A program made the translations under genes and the position numbers. A stretch of 64,000 nucleotides of DNA from an uncultured Alphaproteobacteria bacterium (lineage in GTDB: Bacteria > Pseudomonadota > Alphaproteobacteria > Rhizobiales > Beijerinckiaceae), in assembly GCA_937988775.1 (NCBI GenBank), contig CALKHP010000050.1, forward strand, positions 124,001 through 188,000. The letters run 5' to 3'. The notes beneath the pieces are model-generated. The model had not been told where the DNA came from. It did not search any database and saw only the letters and a program-made list of their open reading frames with translations. Within the stretch, counting starts at the first letter, position 1, and each line of letters starts with the position of its first letter. Positions 33,825 to 42,384 of the stretch are shown here, one piece after another.

Positions 33825-35510
33825 ATGACCAAGCTTTCAACTGTCTCTAGCCAGGTGATGTGGAACCGGCTGATTTCGGTCGTCGAGGAGCAGGCGCAGG
33901 CCCTGATCCGCACCGCGTTCTCGACCTCGGTGCGCGAGGCCGGCGACCTTTCGGCCGGCGTCTATAATGTCGATGGCGACATGCTGGCCCAAGCCGTGAC
34001 CGGCACGCCGGGCCACGTCAATGCCATGGCCGATGCCGTCGCCCATTTCATCCGCGAGATCGGGCCTGACAACATCTTCGAGGGCGACGTCTACATCACC
34101 AACGACCCGTGGAAAGGCACCGGCCATCTGCACGACATCACCGTCGTCAGCCCGTCGTTCCACAAGGGCAAGCTGGTCGGCTACTTCGCCTGCACGGCGC
34201 ATATCGTCGATATCGGCGGGCGCGGCTTCGGCGCGGACGGCAATTCGGTCTACGAGGAAGGGCTGTTCATCCCGATCATGAAATTCGCCGAGCGCGGCGA
34301 GGTCGATCTCAGCTTCGTCAATCTCGTGCGCCATAACGTGCGCGAAGCAGATCAGGTCGTCGGCGACATCTACGCGCTCGCGACCTGTAACGAGGTCGGC
34401 CACCGCCGCCTGATCGACATGATGGTGGAATTCGCGCTCGACGATCTCGTGGCGATCTCCAGCTTCATCATGGAGAACAGCCACCGCGCCACGCTCGAGC
34501 GCATCGCCGCGCTGCCCAACCAGAGCGCGCATGGCGAGATGACCATCGACGGGTTCAGCCAGCCCATCTCGCTGAAGGTCCGGCTCGACATCGCCGACGA
34601 CCATATCCTGGCCGATTACGAGGGCACGTCGGGCGTCGACAAGAAGGGCATCAACGTGCCGCTCGTCTACGCCAAGGCCTATACCTGCTACGCGCTGAAA
34701 TGCGCGATCGCACCGGAAATCCCGAACAACGCCGCCTCGCTCGCGCCGTTCCGGATCGCGGCGCCGGTCAACTCGATCGTCAATGCCGTCCACCCTGCCC
34801 CGGTCGCGCTGCGCCACATCATCGGCCACATGATTCCCGACGTGGTGTTCGGCGCGCTCGACAAGATCCTGCCGCGCACGGTGCCGAGCGAGGGCGCCGG
34901 CGCGCTGTGCAACTTCCAGGTCAGCCTCAGGCCGGGCACCAACCCGCCGCAAGGCGCGCGCCGCGCTGAAATCCTGATGTTCAACAGCGGCGGCTCTGGC
35001 GCGCGCCCGACGCTCGACGGCATGAGCGCGACGGCGTTTCCCTCCGGCGTCATGACGATGCCGGTCGAGGCGACCGAGCATACCGGCCCGGTCATCGTGT
35101 GGCGCAAGGAACTCCGGCCCGATTCGGGCGGCGCCGGGCAATATCGCGGCGGCCTCGGGCAATATATGGAAGTCGGCGTGCTCGAAGGCCATGCGTTCGA
35201 TATCAGCGCCCAGTTCGACCGGCTCGACCACCCGGCCCGCGGCCGCAATGGCGGACGCAACGGCGGCGAGACGCAGATCGCGCTCGATGACGGCACCAAG
35301 CTGCGCGGCAAGGGCCGGCAAGCCATTCCCGAAGGGCGCCGCGTCAAGCTTGCCTTCCCCGGCGGCGCCGGTTACGGCGATCCCAAGCTGCGTGATCGCG
35401 ATGCGATCCGCCGGGATATCGCCCTTGGCTATGTCTCCGCCGAAGCCGCCAAACGCGACTACGGGCTGAGCGATGCCGAACTCGCCGCGCTGACCGACGC
35501 GATCGCCTGA
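33825..35510 (+). CDS. hyuB: Hydantoinase/oxoprolinase family, subunit B
   Basis: 561 aa, matching the HyuB length. Characteristic blocks are TSVREAGDLSAGVYNVDGDM, YITNDPWKGTGHLHDITVVS and, near the C-terminus, PDSGGAGQYRGGLGQ then FPGGAGYGDP. The subunit carries the metal-dependent hydrolytic or carboxylating site of the HyuAB complex. Its start is 2 nt after the hyuA stop. Confidence 0.94.
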   Translation: MTKLSTVSSQVMWNRLISVVEEQAQALIRTAFSTSVREAGDLSAGVYNVDGDMLAQAVTGTPGHVNAMADAVAHFIREIGPDNIFEGDVYITNDPWKGTGHLHDITVVSPSFHKGKLVGYFACTAHIVDIGGRGFGADGNSVYEEGLFIPIMKFAERGEVDLSFVNLVRHNVREADQVVGDIYALATCNEVGHRRLIDMMVEFALDDLVAISSFIMENSHRATLERIAALPNQSAHGEMTIDGFSQPISLKVRLDIADDHILADYEGTSGVDKKGINVPLVYAKAYTCYALKCAIAPEIPNNAASLAPFRIAAPVNSIVNAVHPAPVALRHIIGHMIPDVVFGALDKILPRTVPSEGAGALCNFQVSLRPGTNPPQGARRAEILMFNSGGSGARPTLDGMSATAFPSGVMTMPVEATEHTGPVIVWRKELRPDSGGAGQYRGGLGQYMEVGVLEGHAFDISAQFDRLDHPARGRNGGRNGGETQIALDDGTKLRGKGRQAIPEGRRVKLAFPGGAGYGDPKLRDRDAIRRDIALGYVSAEAAKRDYGLSDAELAALTDAIA

Positions 35511-35617
35511 TCGCGTCGGTCAGCGCCGCAATCAACACGAACCAACGCATAAAATGCCCGCGGGGCTGGCGCGGGGCCACGAAACATGCACAATCCAGCC
35601 GAAATGGGGAGAGAAAG

Positions 35618-36607
35618 ATGACATTCAGAGTATTCCTGACCGGCGCGGCCGTCGCACTGTCCGCCAGTCTCGTAAGCTTTGGCGCGCAGGCGCAGACCTC
35701 GTGGACGATGGCTTCGGGCTATCCGGAGAGCAGCTTCTTCACGCAGAACATCCGTGCCTTCATCAAGGAAGTCGATGAGAAGAGCGGCGGCAAGCTCAAG
35801 ATCGACCTGCGCTCGAACGACAGCCTGATCAAGCTCGACGCCGTCAAGCGCGCGGTGCAGTCAGGCCAGGTGCAGATCGGCGAAATCCGCCTCGGCGTCT
35901 ATGGCAACGAAGGCGCGATGTACAATCTCGACAACACGCCTGGCGTCGCCACCAATTACGACGAGGCCACCAAGCTGAAGGACGCGCAGGCGCCATTCTT
36001 CGGCGCGCTGTTCAAGAAGAACGGCATGCGCGTGATCACCTATGTCGCCTGGCCGGGCCAGGGCTTCTACACCAAGAAGCCGCTGACCTCGCTCGCCGAC
36101 CTCAAGGGCCAGAAGCTGCGCATCTACTCCAAGCAGACCCAGGCAATGGGCGAGAAGCTCGGCATGGAAGCGCTCATCCTGCCTTTCGCAGAAGTGCCGC
36201 AGGCGATGTCGACCGGGCTGATCGAGGCGATGTGGACCAGCGCCCAGACCGGAACCGACGCACAAGCCTGGGATTACGTGAAATACTTCACCTATACCGG
36301 CACGATGCACAACAAGAACGCGATTATCGTCAACGAGCGCGCGCTGCGGCAGCTTCCCGCCGACGTGCAGAAGATCGTGATCGAGGCCGGCGAGCACGCA
36401 ACGACGCGCGGCTGGGAGATGAGCAAGAAGGCCAGCGCGGAGCGCGAGCAGATCCTCAAGGATCACGGCATGGTCGTCTCGCAGGCGCCGAAGGACGTGA
36501 TGGACAAGATCGCTGCGATCGGCAAGGAAATGGTCGGGGAGTGGCTCGCCACGGCGACGCCTGAGGAAAAGGCCGTCTACGAGACTTATGAGAAGAGCCT
36601 GAAGTAA
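35618..36607 (+). CDS. TRAP transporter substrate-binding protein (DctP family)
   Basis: 329 aa with a signal peptide (ending GAQAQ). The DctP core has ASGYPESSFFTQNIRAFIKE, LRIYSKQTQAMGEKLGMEAL and PQAMSTGLIEAMWTSAQTG. TRAP importers use a sodium or proton gradient; ligands are usually carboxylates, including amino and oxo acids. The position after hyuAB suggests it captures the hydantoinase or oxoprolinase substrate. ATG 35618 follows GGGGAGAGAAAG. Confidence 0.93.
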   Translation: MTFRVFLTGAAVALSASLVSFGAQAQTSWTMASGYPESSFFTQNIRAFIKEVDEKSGGKLKIDLRSNDSLIKLDAVKRAVQSGQVQIGEIRLGVYGNEGAMYNLDNTPGVATNYDEATKLKDAQAPFFGALFKKNGMRVITYVAWPGQGFYTKKPLTSLADLKGQKLRIYSKQTQAMGEKLGMEALILPFAEVPQAMSTGLIEAMWTSAQTGTDAQAWDYVKYFTYTGTMHNKNAIIVNERALRQLPADVQKIVIEAGEHATTRGWEMSKKASAEREQILKDHGMVVSQAPKDVMDKIAAIGKEMVGEWLATATPEEKAVYETYEKSLK

Positions 36608-36665
36608 CAGGCTATTCCCGTATCGGCAAATCCGACCATCCATAATATATAACAGGATAACCCTG

Positions 36666-37184
36666 ATGAGAGCAGCGCTTGATAAGCTGTATGATCTCTG
36701 CGGCTATATAGCCGCAGTCTTCCTGGTCGGCATTGCCGCATCAATTGTCGCGCAGATCATCTACCGTTTGCGCGGAATCACGTTCGACGCCACGGAAGCG
36801 GCGGGGCTATGCCTCGCTGCTTCGACGTTTTTCGGGCTCGCGCATACCTTCCGGCGTGGCGCGCATGTCCGCATCAACCTGCTCGTCGACCGCCTGCCGC
36901 AACGGTTCCGGCAGCCGGTCGAGATCCTCAACTGCCTGATCGGCACGGCGGTGGTGTCGTTCCTCGCCTGGAATGTCATCGCGCTTGCCATCCAGTCGTA
37001 CCAGTTCAACGATGTCAGCCCCGGGCTGATGGCGGTTCCGTTCTGGATTCCGCAAGCCGGCGTGGCGTTCGGCATTACGGTGCTCGCCATTGCCTTCATC
37101 GACGAACTCATCTGGCTCCTGCGCGGTGGCAAGCCGCGCTATGAAGCGCCGGACGAAATCGGCATCGACCAGCCCGTCGCCTGA
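36666..37184 (+). CDS. TRAP transporter small membrane subunit (DctQ family)
   Basis: 172 aa with four predicted transmembrane helices and the family core ATEAAGLCLAASTFFGLAHT then GAHVRINLLVDRLP. It pairs with the large DctM subunit that starts 12 nt later. Confidence 0.93.
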   Translation: MRAALDKLYDLCGYIAAVFLVGIAASIVAQIIYRLRGITFDATEAAGLCLAASTFFGLAHTFRRGAHVRINLLVDRLPQRFRQPVEILNCLIGTAVVSFLAWNVIALAIQSYQFNDVSPGLMAVPFWIPQAGVAFGITVLAIAFIDELIWLLRGGKPRYEAPDEIGIDQPVA

Positions 37185-37196
37185 GGGACCCGCACA

Positions 37197-38501
37197 ATGG
37201 ATATGATTACCCTCGCGTCCATCATCATGGCCGTGCTGCTGCTCTGCCTGCTCGCGAGCGGCGTGTGGATCGCGCTATCGCTGCTCACGGTCGGCATGGT
37301 GTTGATGGCGCTGTTCACGGCCGCGCCGATGGGCTCGCTGATCGCCTCGACCTTATGGGATTCGAGCTGGGGCTGGGCGCTGACCTCGCTGCCGCTGTTC
37401 ATCTGGATGGGCGAGATCCTGTTCCGCTCCAACCTGTCGGCCGACATGTTCCGGGGGCTCGCGCCCTGGGTCGACCGCCTGCCGGGCCGGCTGTTGCACG
37501 TCAACATCCTCGGCTGCGGCATCATGGCGGCGGTCGCCGGCTCGTCGGCCGTGACCTGCGCCACCATCGGGCGCATGAGCGTGCCTGAACTCGAAGCGCG
37601 CAAATATCCGCTCAACATGACGATCGGCACGCTTGCCGGCTCCGGCACGCTCGGCCTGCTGATCCCGCCATCCATCGTGATGATCGTCTATGGCGTCACG
37701 GCGGAAGTGTCGATCGGGCGGCTGTTCATCGCCGGCGTGCTGCCCGGCGTGCTGCTGATCCTGCTCTATATGAGCTATACCGGCATCTGGGCCCTGCTCA
37801 ATCCAAGCAAGATGCCGCAGGCCGAACCGGCGATCCCGTTCTTCGAAAAAATCTATCACTCGCGCCGCCTGATCCCGGTGGCACTGCTGATCGCCATGGT
37901 TGTCGGCTCGATCTATGGCGGCATCGCCACGCCGACCGAGGCGGCGACGATCGGCGTCATTGGCGCACTGGTCCTGGCGGCGATCGGCGGCGGGCTCAGC
38001 CGCGAAAGCTTCATGGACGGGCTGATGTCGGCGATGCGGCTGTCGTGCATGATCTCGTTCATCATCGCCTGCGCCGCCTGCCTGACGATTGCCGTCGCCT
38101 TCGTCGACATTCCGCGCACGCTGGCGACCTGGGTCAACTCGATGCACCTGTCGCAATATGCGCTGCTGGCGGTGCTGGCGGGGTTCATGCTGATCCTCGG
38201 CTGCTTCCTCGAAGGCATCTCAATCATCGTGCTGACCTCATCGGTGGTATTGCCGATGGTGCAGACCGCGGGCGTCGACCTGCTGTGGTTCGGGGTGTTC
38301 ATGGTGATCCTGATCGAGGCGGCGCAGATCACGCCGCCGGTCGGCTTCAATCTGTTCGTGCTGCAAAGCATCACCGGCAGGGACATCCTGCAGGTGACGA
38401 AGGCGGCGATCCCGTACTTCTTCCTGCTGATGCTGCTGCTGGTGCTGATCACGACGTTCCCGCAAATCGTCACGATCCTGCCGAAGATGATGCAGGGTTA
38501 A
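37197..38501 (+). CDS. TRAP transporter large membrane subunit (DctM family)
   Basis: 434 aa with about twelve transmembrane segments. Signature stretches include VAGSSAVTCATIGRMSVPEL, LAGSGTLGLLIPPSIVMIVY and, in the second half, IEAAQITPPVGFNLFVL, the two halves of the DctM carrier. It completes the TRAP importer and ends the hyuAB operon at a strong hairpin. Confidence 0.95.
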   Translation: MDMITLASIIMAVLLLCLLASGVWIALSLLTVGMVLMALFTAAPMGSLIASTLWDSSWGWALTSLPLFIWMGEILFRSNLSADMFRGLAPWVDRLPGRLLHVNILGCGIMAAVAGSSAVTCATIGRMSVPELEARKYPLNMTIGTLAGSGTLGLLIPPSIVMIVYGVTAEVSIGRLFIAGVLPGVLLILLYMSYTGIWALLNPSKMPQAEPAIPFFEKIYHSRRLIPVALLIAMVVGSIYGGIATPTEAATIGVIGALVLAAIGGGLSRESFMDGLMSAMRLSCMISFIIACAACLTIAVAFVDIPRTLATWVNSMHLSQYALLAVLAGFMLILGCFLEGISIIVLTSSVVLPMVQTAGVDLLWFGVFMVILIEAAQITPPVGFNLFVLQSITGRDILQVTKAAIPYFFLLMLLLVLITTFPQIVTILPKMMQG

Positions 38502-38514
38502 GGCACCAACCGGC

Positions 38515-38547
38515 ACCACGGGCGGTCGAACGATCGGCGCCCGTGGT
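38515..38547. terminator. Bidirectional stem-loop terminator candidate
   Basis: ACCACGGGCG (38515-38524) pairs perfectly with CGCCCGTGGT (38538-38547), 10 bp with a 13-nt loop. It lies between the convergent DctM gene and the osmoprotectant-type permease gene. No long U-tract flanks it. Confidence 0.6.
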
Positions 38548-38562
38548 TGCGAGCCGTTTCGA

Positions 38563-39279
38563 TCACGCGGCGGCGAAGAGTTCGAAGGATCGATCGATCA
38601 AGACCGCGAGCAGCCCGGCCAGCAAGGCGCCCTGTACGATATAGGCGGGATTGGAGCCGGAAAGCCCCTCGATGATCGGCGAGCCGAGCGTGAGGGCGCC
38701 AACGGTCGAGCCGATGGTCGCGGTGCCGACATTGATGATCGTAGCGGTGCGGATACCGGCGATGATGACGGGTGCCGCCAGCGGCAGGTCGACCTGCACC
38801 AGCCGTGCCGTCGGCGTGAACCCCATGCCGTCGGCGGCGTCGCGCACATTGTGGTCGATGCCCTCGAGCCCCGTGATGGTATTGGCGATGATCGGCAGCA
38901 GCGCATAGGTGAACAGCGCGACCAGCGTCGGCCCGCCGCCATAGCCGAGGATCGGCACCATGATCGCCAGCACCGCCACAGGCGGGAATGTCTGGCCGAT
39001 GGCGGCAACCGCGAGCAGCAACGGCCGGGCGCGCCGCCCAGCCGCGCGCGTCACGAAAATCCCGGCCGCGACGCCGATCAGGGTGGCAGCCGCCGTCGCA
39101 GCCATGACCAGCGCGACATGCGAGAGCGTCAGCTCGAGGAAGCTCGCCCGGCTGTAGAGCGGCCGGTCGAGCGTCGGAAACAACATATGGAACAACGGCC
39201 CGCTGAAGGGCAGCAACAGCAGAAGCGCGCCGAACAGCGCCGCGATAATAAATAGCGGCCGGCGCGTGGCGACGCTCAT
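38563..39279 (-). CDS. Osmoprotectant-type ABC transporter permease (second)
   Basis: 238 aa with the OpuB/OsmW-type channel fold. The EAA-like loop is VRDAADGMGFTPTARLVQVD, and the C-terminal region has RTATIINVGTATIGSTVGAL. It is the last gene of a four-gene leftward operon; its ATG overlaps the ATPase stop by 4 nt. Confidence 0.92.
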   Translation of the reverse strand: MSVATRRPLFIIAALFGALLLLLPFSGPLFHMLFPTLDRPLYSRASFLELTLSHVALVMAATAAATLIGVAAGIFVTRAAGRRARPLLLAVAAIGQTFPPVAVLAIMVPILGYGGGPTLVALFTYALLPIIANTITGLEGIDHNVRDAADGMGFTPTARLVQVDLPLAAPVIIAGIRTATIINVGTATIGSTVGALTLGSPIIEGLSGSNPAYIVQGALLAGLLAVLIDRSFELFAAA

Positions 39280-40214
39280 GGCCGCCGTCCCGGCGCGAGA
39301 TCGGCCAGGGCGATGACGCCGATTTCCCGCCCCGCTTCATCGCGCACACCAAGCTCGCCATGGCCGCTCGCCACCATGCGGGCAAGGGCGACGCCAAGCG
39401 TGGCGCCGGGCTCGATCGTCGCCGTCTGGCGAGTCGCTCCCGGCGGCCGCATGACATCGGCAACCGTGCCGCGCGCCAGGAGCCGAAGCGCCGCCTCCTC
39501 CCCGCCGACGAAATCGCGCACGAGATCGTTGACCGGCGCGGTGGCGATCGCGGCCGGGCTGCCATCCTGCACGATACGGCCCTCCTCCATCACGACGATC
39601 CGCTCGCCGAGCTTGAGCGCCTCGTCCATGTCATGCGTAACGAGCACGATCGTCTTGGCGGTTGCGCGGTGGATGGCGATCAACTCGTCCTGCAACGCCC
39701 GGCGCGTGACCGGATCGAGCGCGCCGAACGGCTCGTCCATCAGCAGGATCGGCGGGTCGGCGGCGAGCGCCCTGGCGACGCCGACGCGCTGCTGCTGGCC
39801 GCCCGAGAGCTGATGCGGCCGGCGTTGCGCCATGTCGCCGTCATCGAGGCCGACGAGCCGGATCAGTTCCGCCACCCGCGCCGCGATCCTGTCGCGCGGC
39901 CAGCCGAGCAGGCGCGGCACGGTCGCGATGTTGTCGGCGATGCTCCAATGCGGAAACAGGCCGGCCGACTGGATGACATAGCCAATGCCACGGCGCAGCG
40001 AGGCTGGGTCCGCCTCGCGCACATCCTGGCCATTGACGATGATGCGGCCTTCATCCGCCGCGATCAGCGCGTTGACCATGCGCAGCGTGGTCGACTTTCC
40101 ACAACCGGACGGGCCGACGATGACGCAGATCGAGCCGGCCGCGATGTCGAGGTCGAGCCTGTCGACGACGCGCAGGCCATCGTAGATTTTGCTGACGCCG
40201 GCAAGGGTGATCAT
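39276..40214 (-). CDS. Osmoprotectant-type ABC transporter ATP-binding protein with CBS segment
   Basis: 312 aa. Walker A GPSGCGKST, Q-loop IQSAGLFPHWS, signature LSGGQQQRVGVARALAAD, Walker B LMDEPFGALDP. After about residue 240 a CBS-like segment (TVADVMRPPG, then GHGELGVRDEAGREIGVIAL) follows, as in OpuA/OpuC ATPases, where it senses ionic strength or nucleotides. It overlaps both neighbours by 4 nt (ATGA). Confidence 0.94.
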   Translation of the reverse strand: MITLAGVSKIYDGLRVVDRLDLDIAAGSICVIVGPSGCGKSTTLRMVNALIAADEGRIIVNGQDVREADPASLRRGIGYVIQSAGLFPHWSIADNIATVPRLLGWPRDRIAARVAELIRLVGLDDGDMAQRRPHQLSGGQQQRVGVARALAADPPILLMDEPFGALDPVTRRALQDELIAIHRATAKTIVLVTHDMDEALKLGERIVVMEEGRIVQDGSPAAIATAPVNDLVRDFVGGEEAALRLLARGTVADVMRPPGATRQTATIEPGATLGVALARMVASGHGELGVRDEAGREIGVIALADLAPGRRP

Positions 40215-41365
40215 GGCATCTGCGTCAGGTTGGCGGCGGCGAGCGAGAACAGCACGTCGCCGGCGAGTGCCAGAACGATCGTCGGGATGACGCCGAGCAG
40301 GACGAGATCGATGGCATTCTGCCCGAGCCCCTGGAAGACGAAGGTGCCAAGGCCGCCAGCGCCGATCAGCGCCGCCACCACCGTCAGGCCAATGGTCTGG
40401 ATGACGACGATGCGAAAACCGGACAGGATCACCGGCAGCGCCAGCGGCAGCATGACCTGCCTCATGATCTGCGCGGCGCGCATGCCGCTGCCGCTGGCCG
40501 CCTCGACCACGCTCTCCGGCACACTTCGCAGGCCGGCGACGGTGTTGCGCACCAGCGGCAACAGGCTGTAAAGCACCAGCGCGATCAGGGCCGGCGCCGC
40601 GCCAATGCCCGAAATGCCGACCTGCCGCAGCACGGGAAACGTGCTGGCGAGCAGCGAAAGCGGCCCAATGAGCAGGCCGAAAAGCGCGATCGAGGGCACG
40701 GTCTGGACGATGCCGAGCACCCCGAAGAGGCGCTGGCCGAAGCGCGGATCGCGGAACGCCATCACGCCGAGCGGCAGGCCGATGGCGCCTGAAATCGCGG
40801 CGGAGAGCACGACCAGCGTGAGATGGCGGCGGAACTCGAGCGCGAATGCATCGGTATGGGCGTGATATTCGCGCGCGAGCGACAGATTGTCGAACAGGCC
40901 CGACCACGCCATGCCCGCCAGCATCGCCAGGGCAGCGCCGATCAGCAACGAGCGCCCGAGCGCCGAGAGCCCGGCCTGCTCGGCGGTATCGATCAGGGCG
41001 AGGCAGATCGCGGCGAGCGCCAGCCAGAATGCCGGTCCAAGCGATGTCCGCCCCGCCGGCACGCCGGTCGCTGCCAGCATCGTCGCGCCGTGTCCGGCGG
41101 CGAACAGCAACACGCCAAGCGCCATCAGCAGACCGGCAGCGGCGACGAGCAGGACGGCGCGCCGTTGCGGCAGGAAGCAAAGCAGCGCCAGGGCGAGCGC
41201 GGTTGCGGCCAGCACCGTCACGGCGTCGCCGGCGACCTCGTGGAGCGATCTGGCCACGCCCGGAACAATGCGGTTCGGCGCATATGACAGGAAGCCGAAA
41301 GCCGCGAGCGACGCAGTTGCCGCGAGCGCTGCCAGCAGCAGAATCCAGTTGCGGACGACCATCAT
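40211..41365 (-). CDS. Osmoprotectant-type ABC transporter permease (first, long)
   Basis: 384 aa. The C-terminal about 210 residues are the channel domain (EAASGSGMRAAQIMRQVMLP loop, then FRIVVIQTIGLTVVAALIGA). The N-terminal about 170 residues add several extra transmembrane helices, as in YehY-type permeases. Its start precedes the ATPase with a 4-nt overlap downstream, and the binding-protein gene ends 19 nt upstream. Confidence 0.92.
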   Translation of the reverse strand: MMVVRNWILLLAALAATASLAAFGFLSYAPNRIVPGVARSLHEVAGDAVTVLAATALALALLCFLPQRRAVLLVAAAGLLMALGVLLFAAGHGATMLAATGVPAGRTSLGPAFWLALAAICLALIDTAEQAGLSALGRSLLIGAALAMLAGMAWSGLFDNLSLAREYHAHTDAFALEFRRHLTLVVLSAAISGAIGLPLGVMAFRDPRFGQRLFGVLGIVQTVPSIALFGLLIGPLSLLASTFPVLRQVGISGIGAAPALIALVLYSLLPLVRNTVAGLRSVPESVVEAASGSGMRAAQIMRQVMLPLALPVILSGFRIVVIQTIGLTVVAALIGAGGLGTFVFQGLGQNAIDLVLLGVIPTIVLALAGDVLFSLAAANLTQMP

Positions 41366-41384
41366 GGCGCCCTGCCCGCAGCCG

Positions 41385-42296
41385 CTATTTCAGAAAACCC
41401 TTCTCGGTCAGGTAGGCCGTGGCGACGCTCTTGGCGTCCTGGCCCTCGACCGCGATCTTGGCGTTGAGGCCTTGCAAGGTTTCCAGCGTCAGCGACTTGA
41501 ACACCGGCGCAAGTGCCGGCGCGATCTTCGGATAGGCGTCGAGCACGGCCTTGCGGATGACCGGCGCCGGCTCGTAAACCGGCTGCACGTCCTTGGTATC
41601 GGCCAGCACCACCAGTCCAAGCGCGGAGAGTTGGCCATCCGTGCCATAAGCCATCGCGGCATTGACGCCCGAAGTGCCGGCGGCGGCCGCCTGCTCCGTC
41701 GCCGCGGTATCGCCGCCCGAGAGCACAAGCAACTGATCGCTGGACAGCTTGAAGCCGTAGGCCGCCTGGAAGGCCGGCAGCGCGGAGGGGCTTTCGACGA
41801 ACTCGGCCGAACCGGCGAGCTTGACCTTGCCGCCACCGGACACCCATTTGCCGAAATCCTCGAGCGACGACAGCTTCTGGCTGGCGGCGACATCCTTCCG
41901 CACGGCGATGGCCCAGGTGTTGTTGGCGGGGGCCGGCTGCAACCATACCAGCTTGTTGGCGGCATCGAGCGTCTTGGCCTTCTCGTAGGCCGTCGCGGCG
42001 TTCTTCCAGGCCGGGTCCTTTTCCTGGTTGAAGAAGAAGGCGGCGTTGCCGGTATATTCCGGATAGATATCGATTTCGCCCGACATGATCGCCGTGCGCA
42101 CGATCTTGGTCGGGCCGAGCGAGAGCTTGCTCTCGACCGGAATGCCGTCGTGCTGGAGCACGGCCAGAATGATGTTGCCAAGCAAGGCGCCTTCGGTGTC
42201 GATCTTCGAGCCGACCTTGACCGGCTCCTGCGCCTGTGCCGGCACCGCCATCAGCAGGCCGGCGACGATAACGATAATCCTGCTGATCGCGCTCAT
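41385..42296 (-). CDS. Osmoprotectant-type ABC substrate-binding protein (OsmF/YehZ-like)
   Basis: 303 aa with a signal peptide (IVIVAGLLMAVPAQAQ). The mature part has the OpuAC-like fold: VGSKIDTEGALLGNIILAVL, SGEIDIYPEYTGNAAFFF and later AMAYGTDGQLSALGLVVLAD. Relatives bind glycine betaine, choline or other quaternary amines, sometimes with low affinity. It is the first gene of the operon. ATG 42296 is preferred because the upstream extension would spoil the signal peptide. Confidence 0.92.
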   Translation of the reverse strand: MSAISRIIVIVAGLLMAVPAQAQEPVKVGSKIDTEGALLGNIILAVLQHDGIPVESKLSLGPTKIVRTAIMSGEIDIYPEYTGNAAFFFNQEKDPAWKNAATAYEKAKTLDAANKLVWLQPAPANNTWAIAVRKDVAASQKLSSLEDFGKWVSGGGKVKLAGSAEFVESPSALPAFQAAYGFKLSSDQLLVLSGGDTAATEQAAAAGTSGVNAAMAYGTDGQLSALGLVVLADTKDVQPVYEPAPVIRKAVLDAYPKIAPALAPVFKSLTLETLQGLNAKIAVEGQDAKSVATAYLTEKGFLK

Positions 42297-42384
42297 GGAC
42301 ACCCTCCGCCCTCTCGTAATGCAACTGGCCGGCATTGTGTTCCCGGCCCGCCGGAGATGCCAATGATTTCCCGCAATAATCTGG

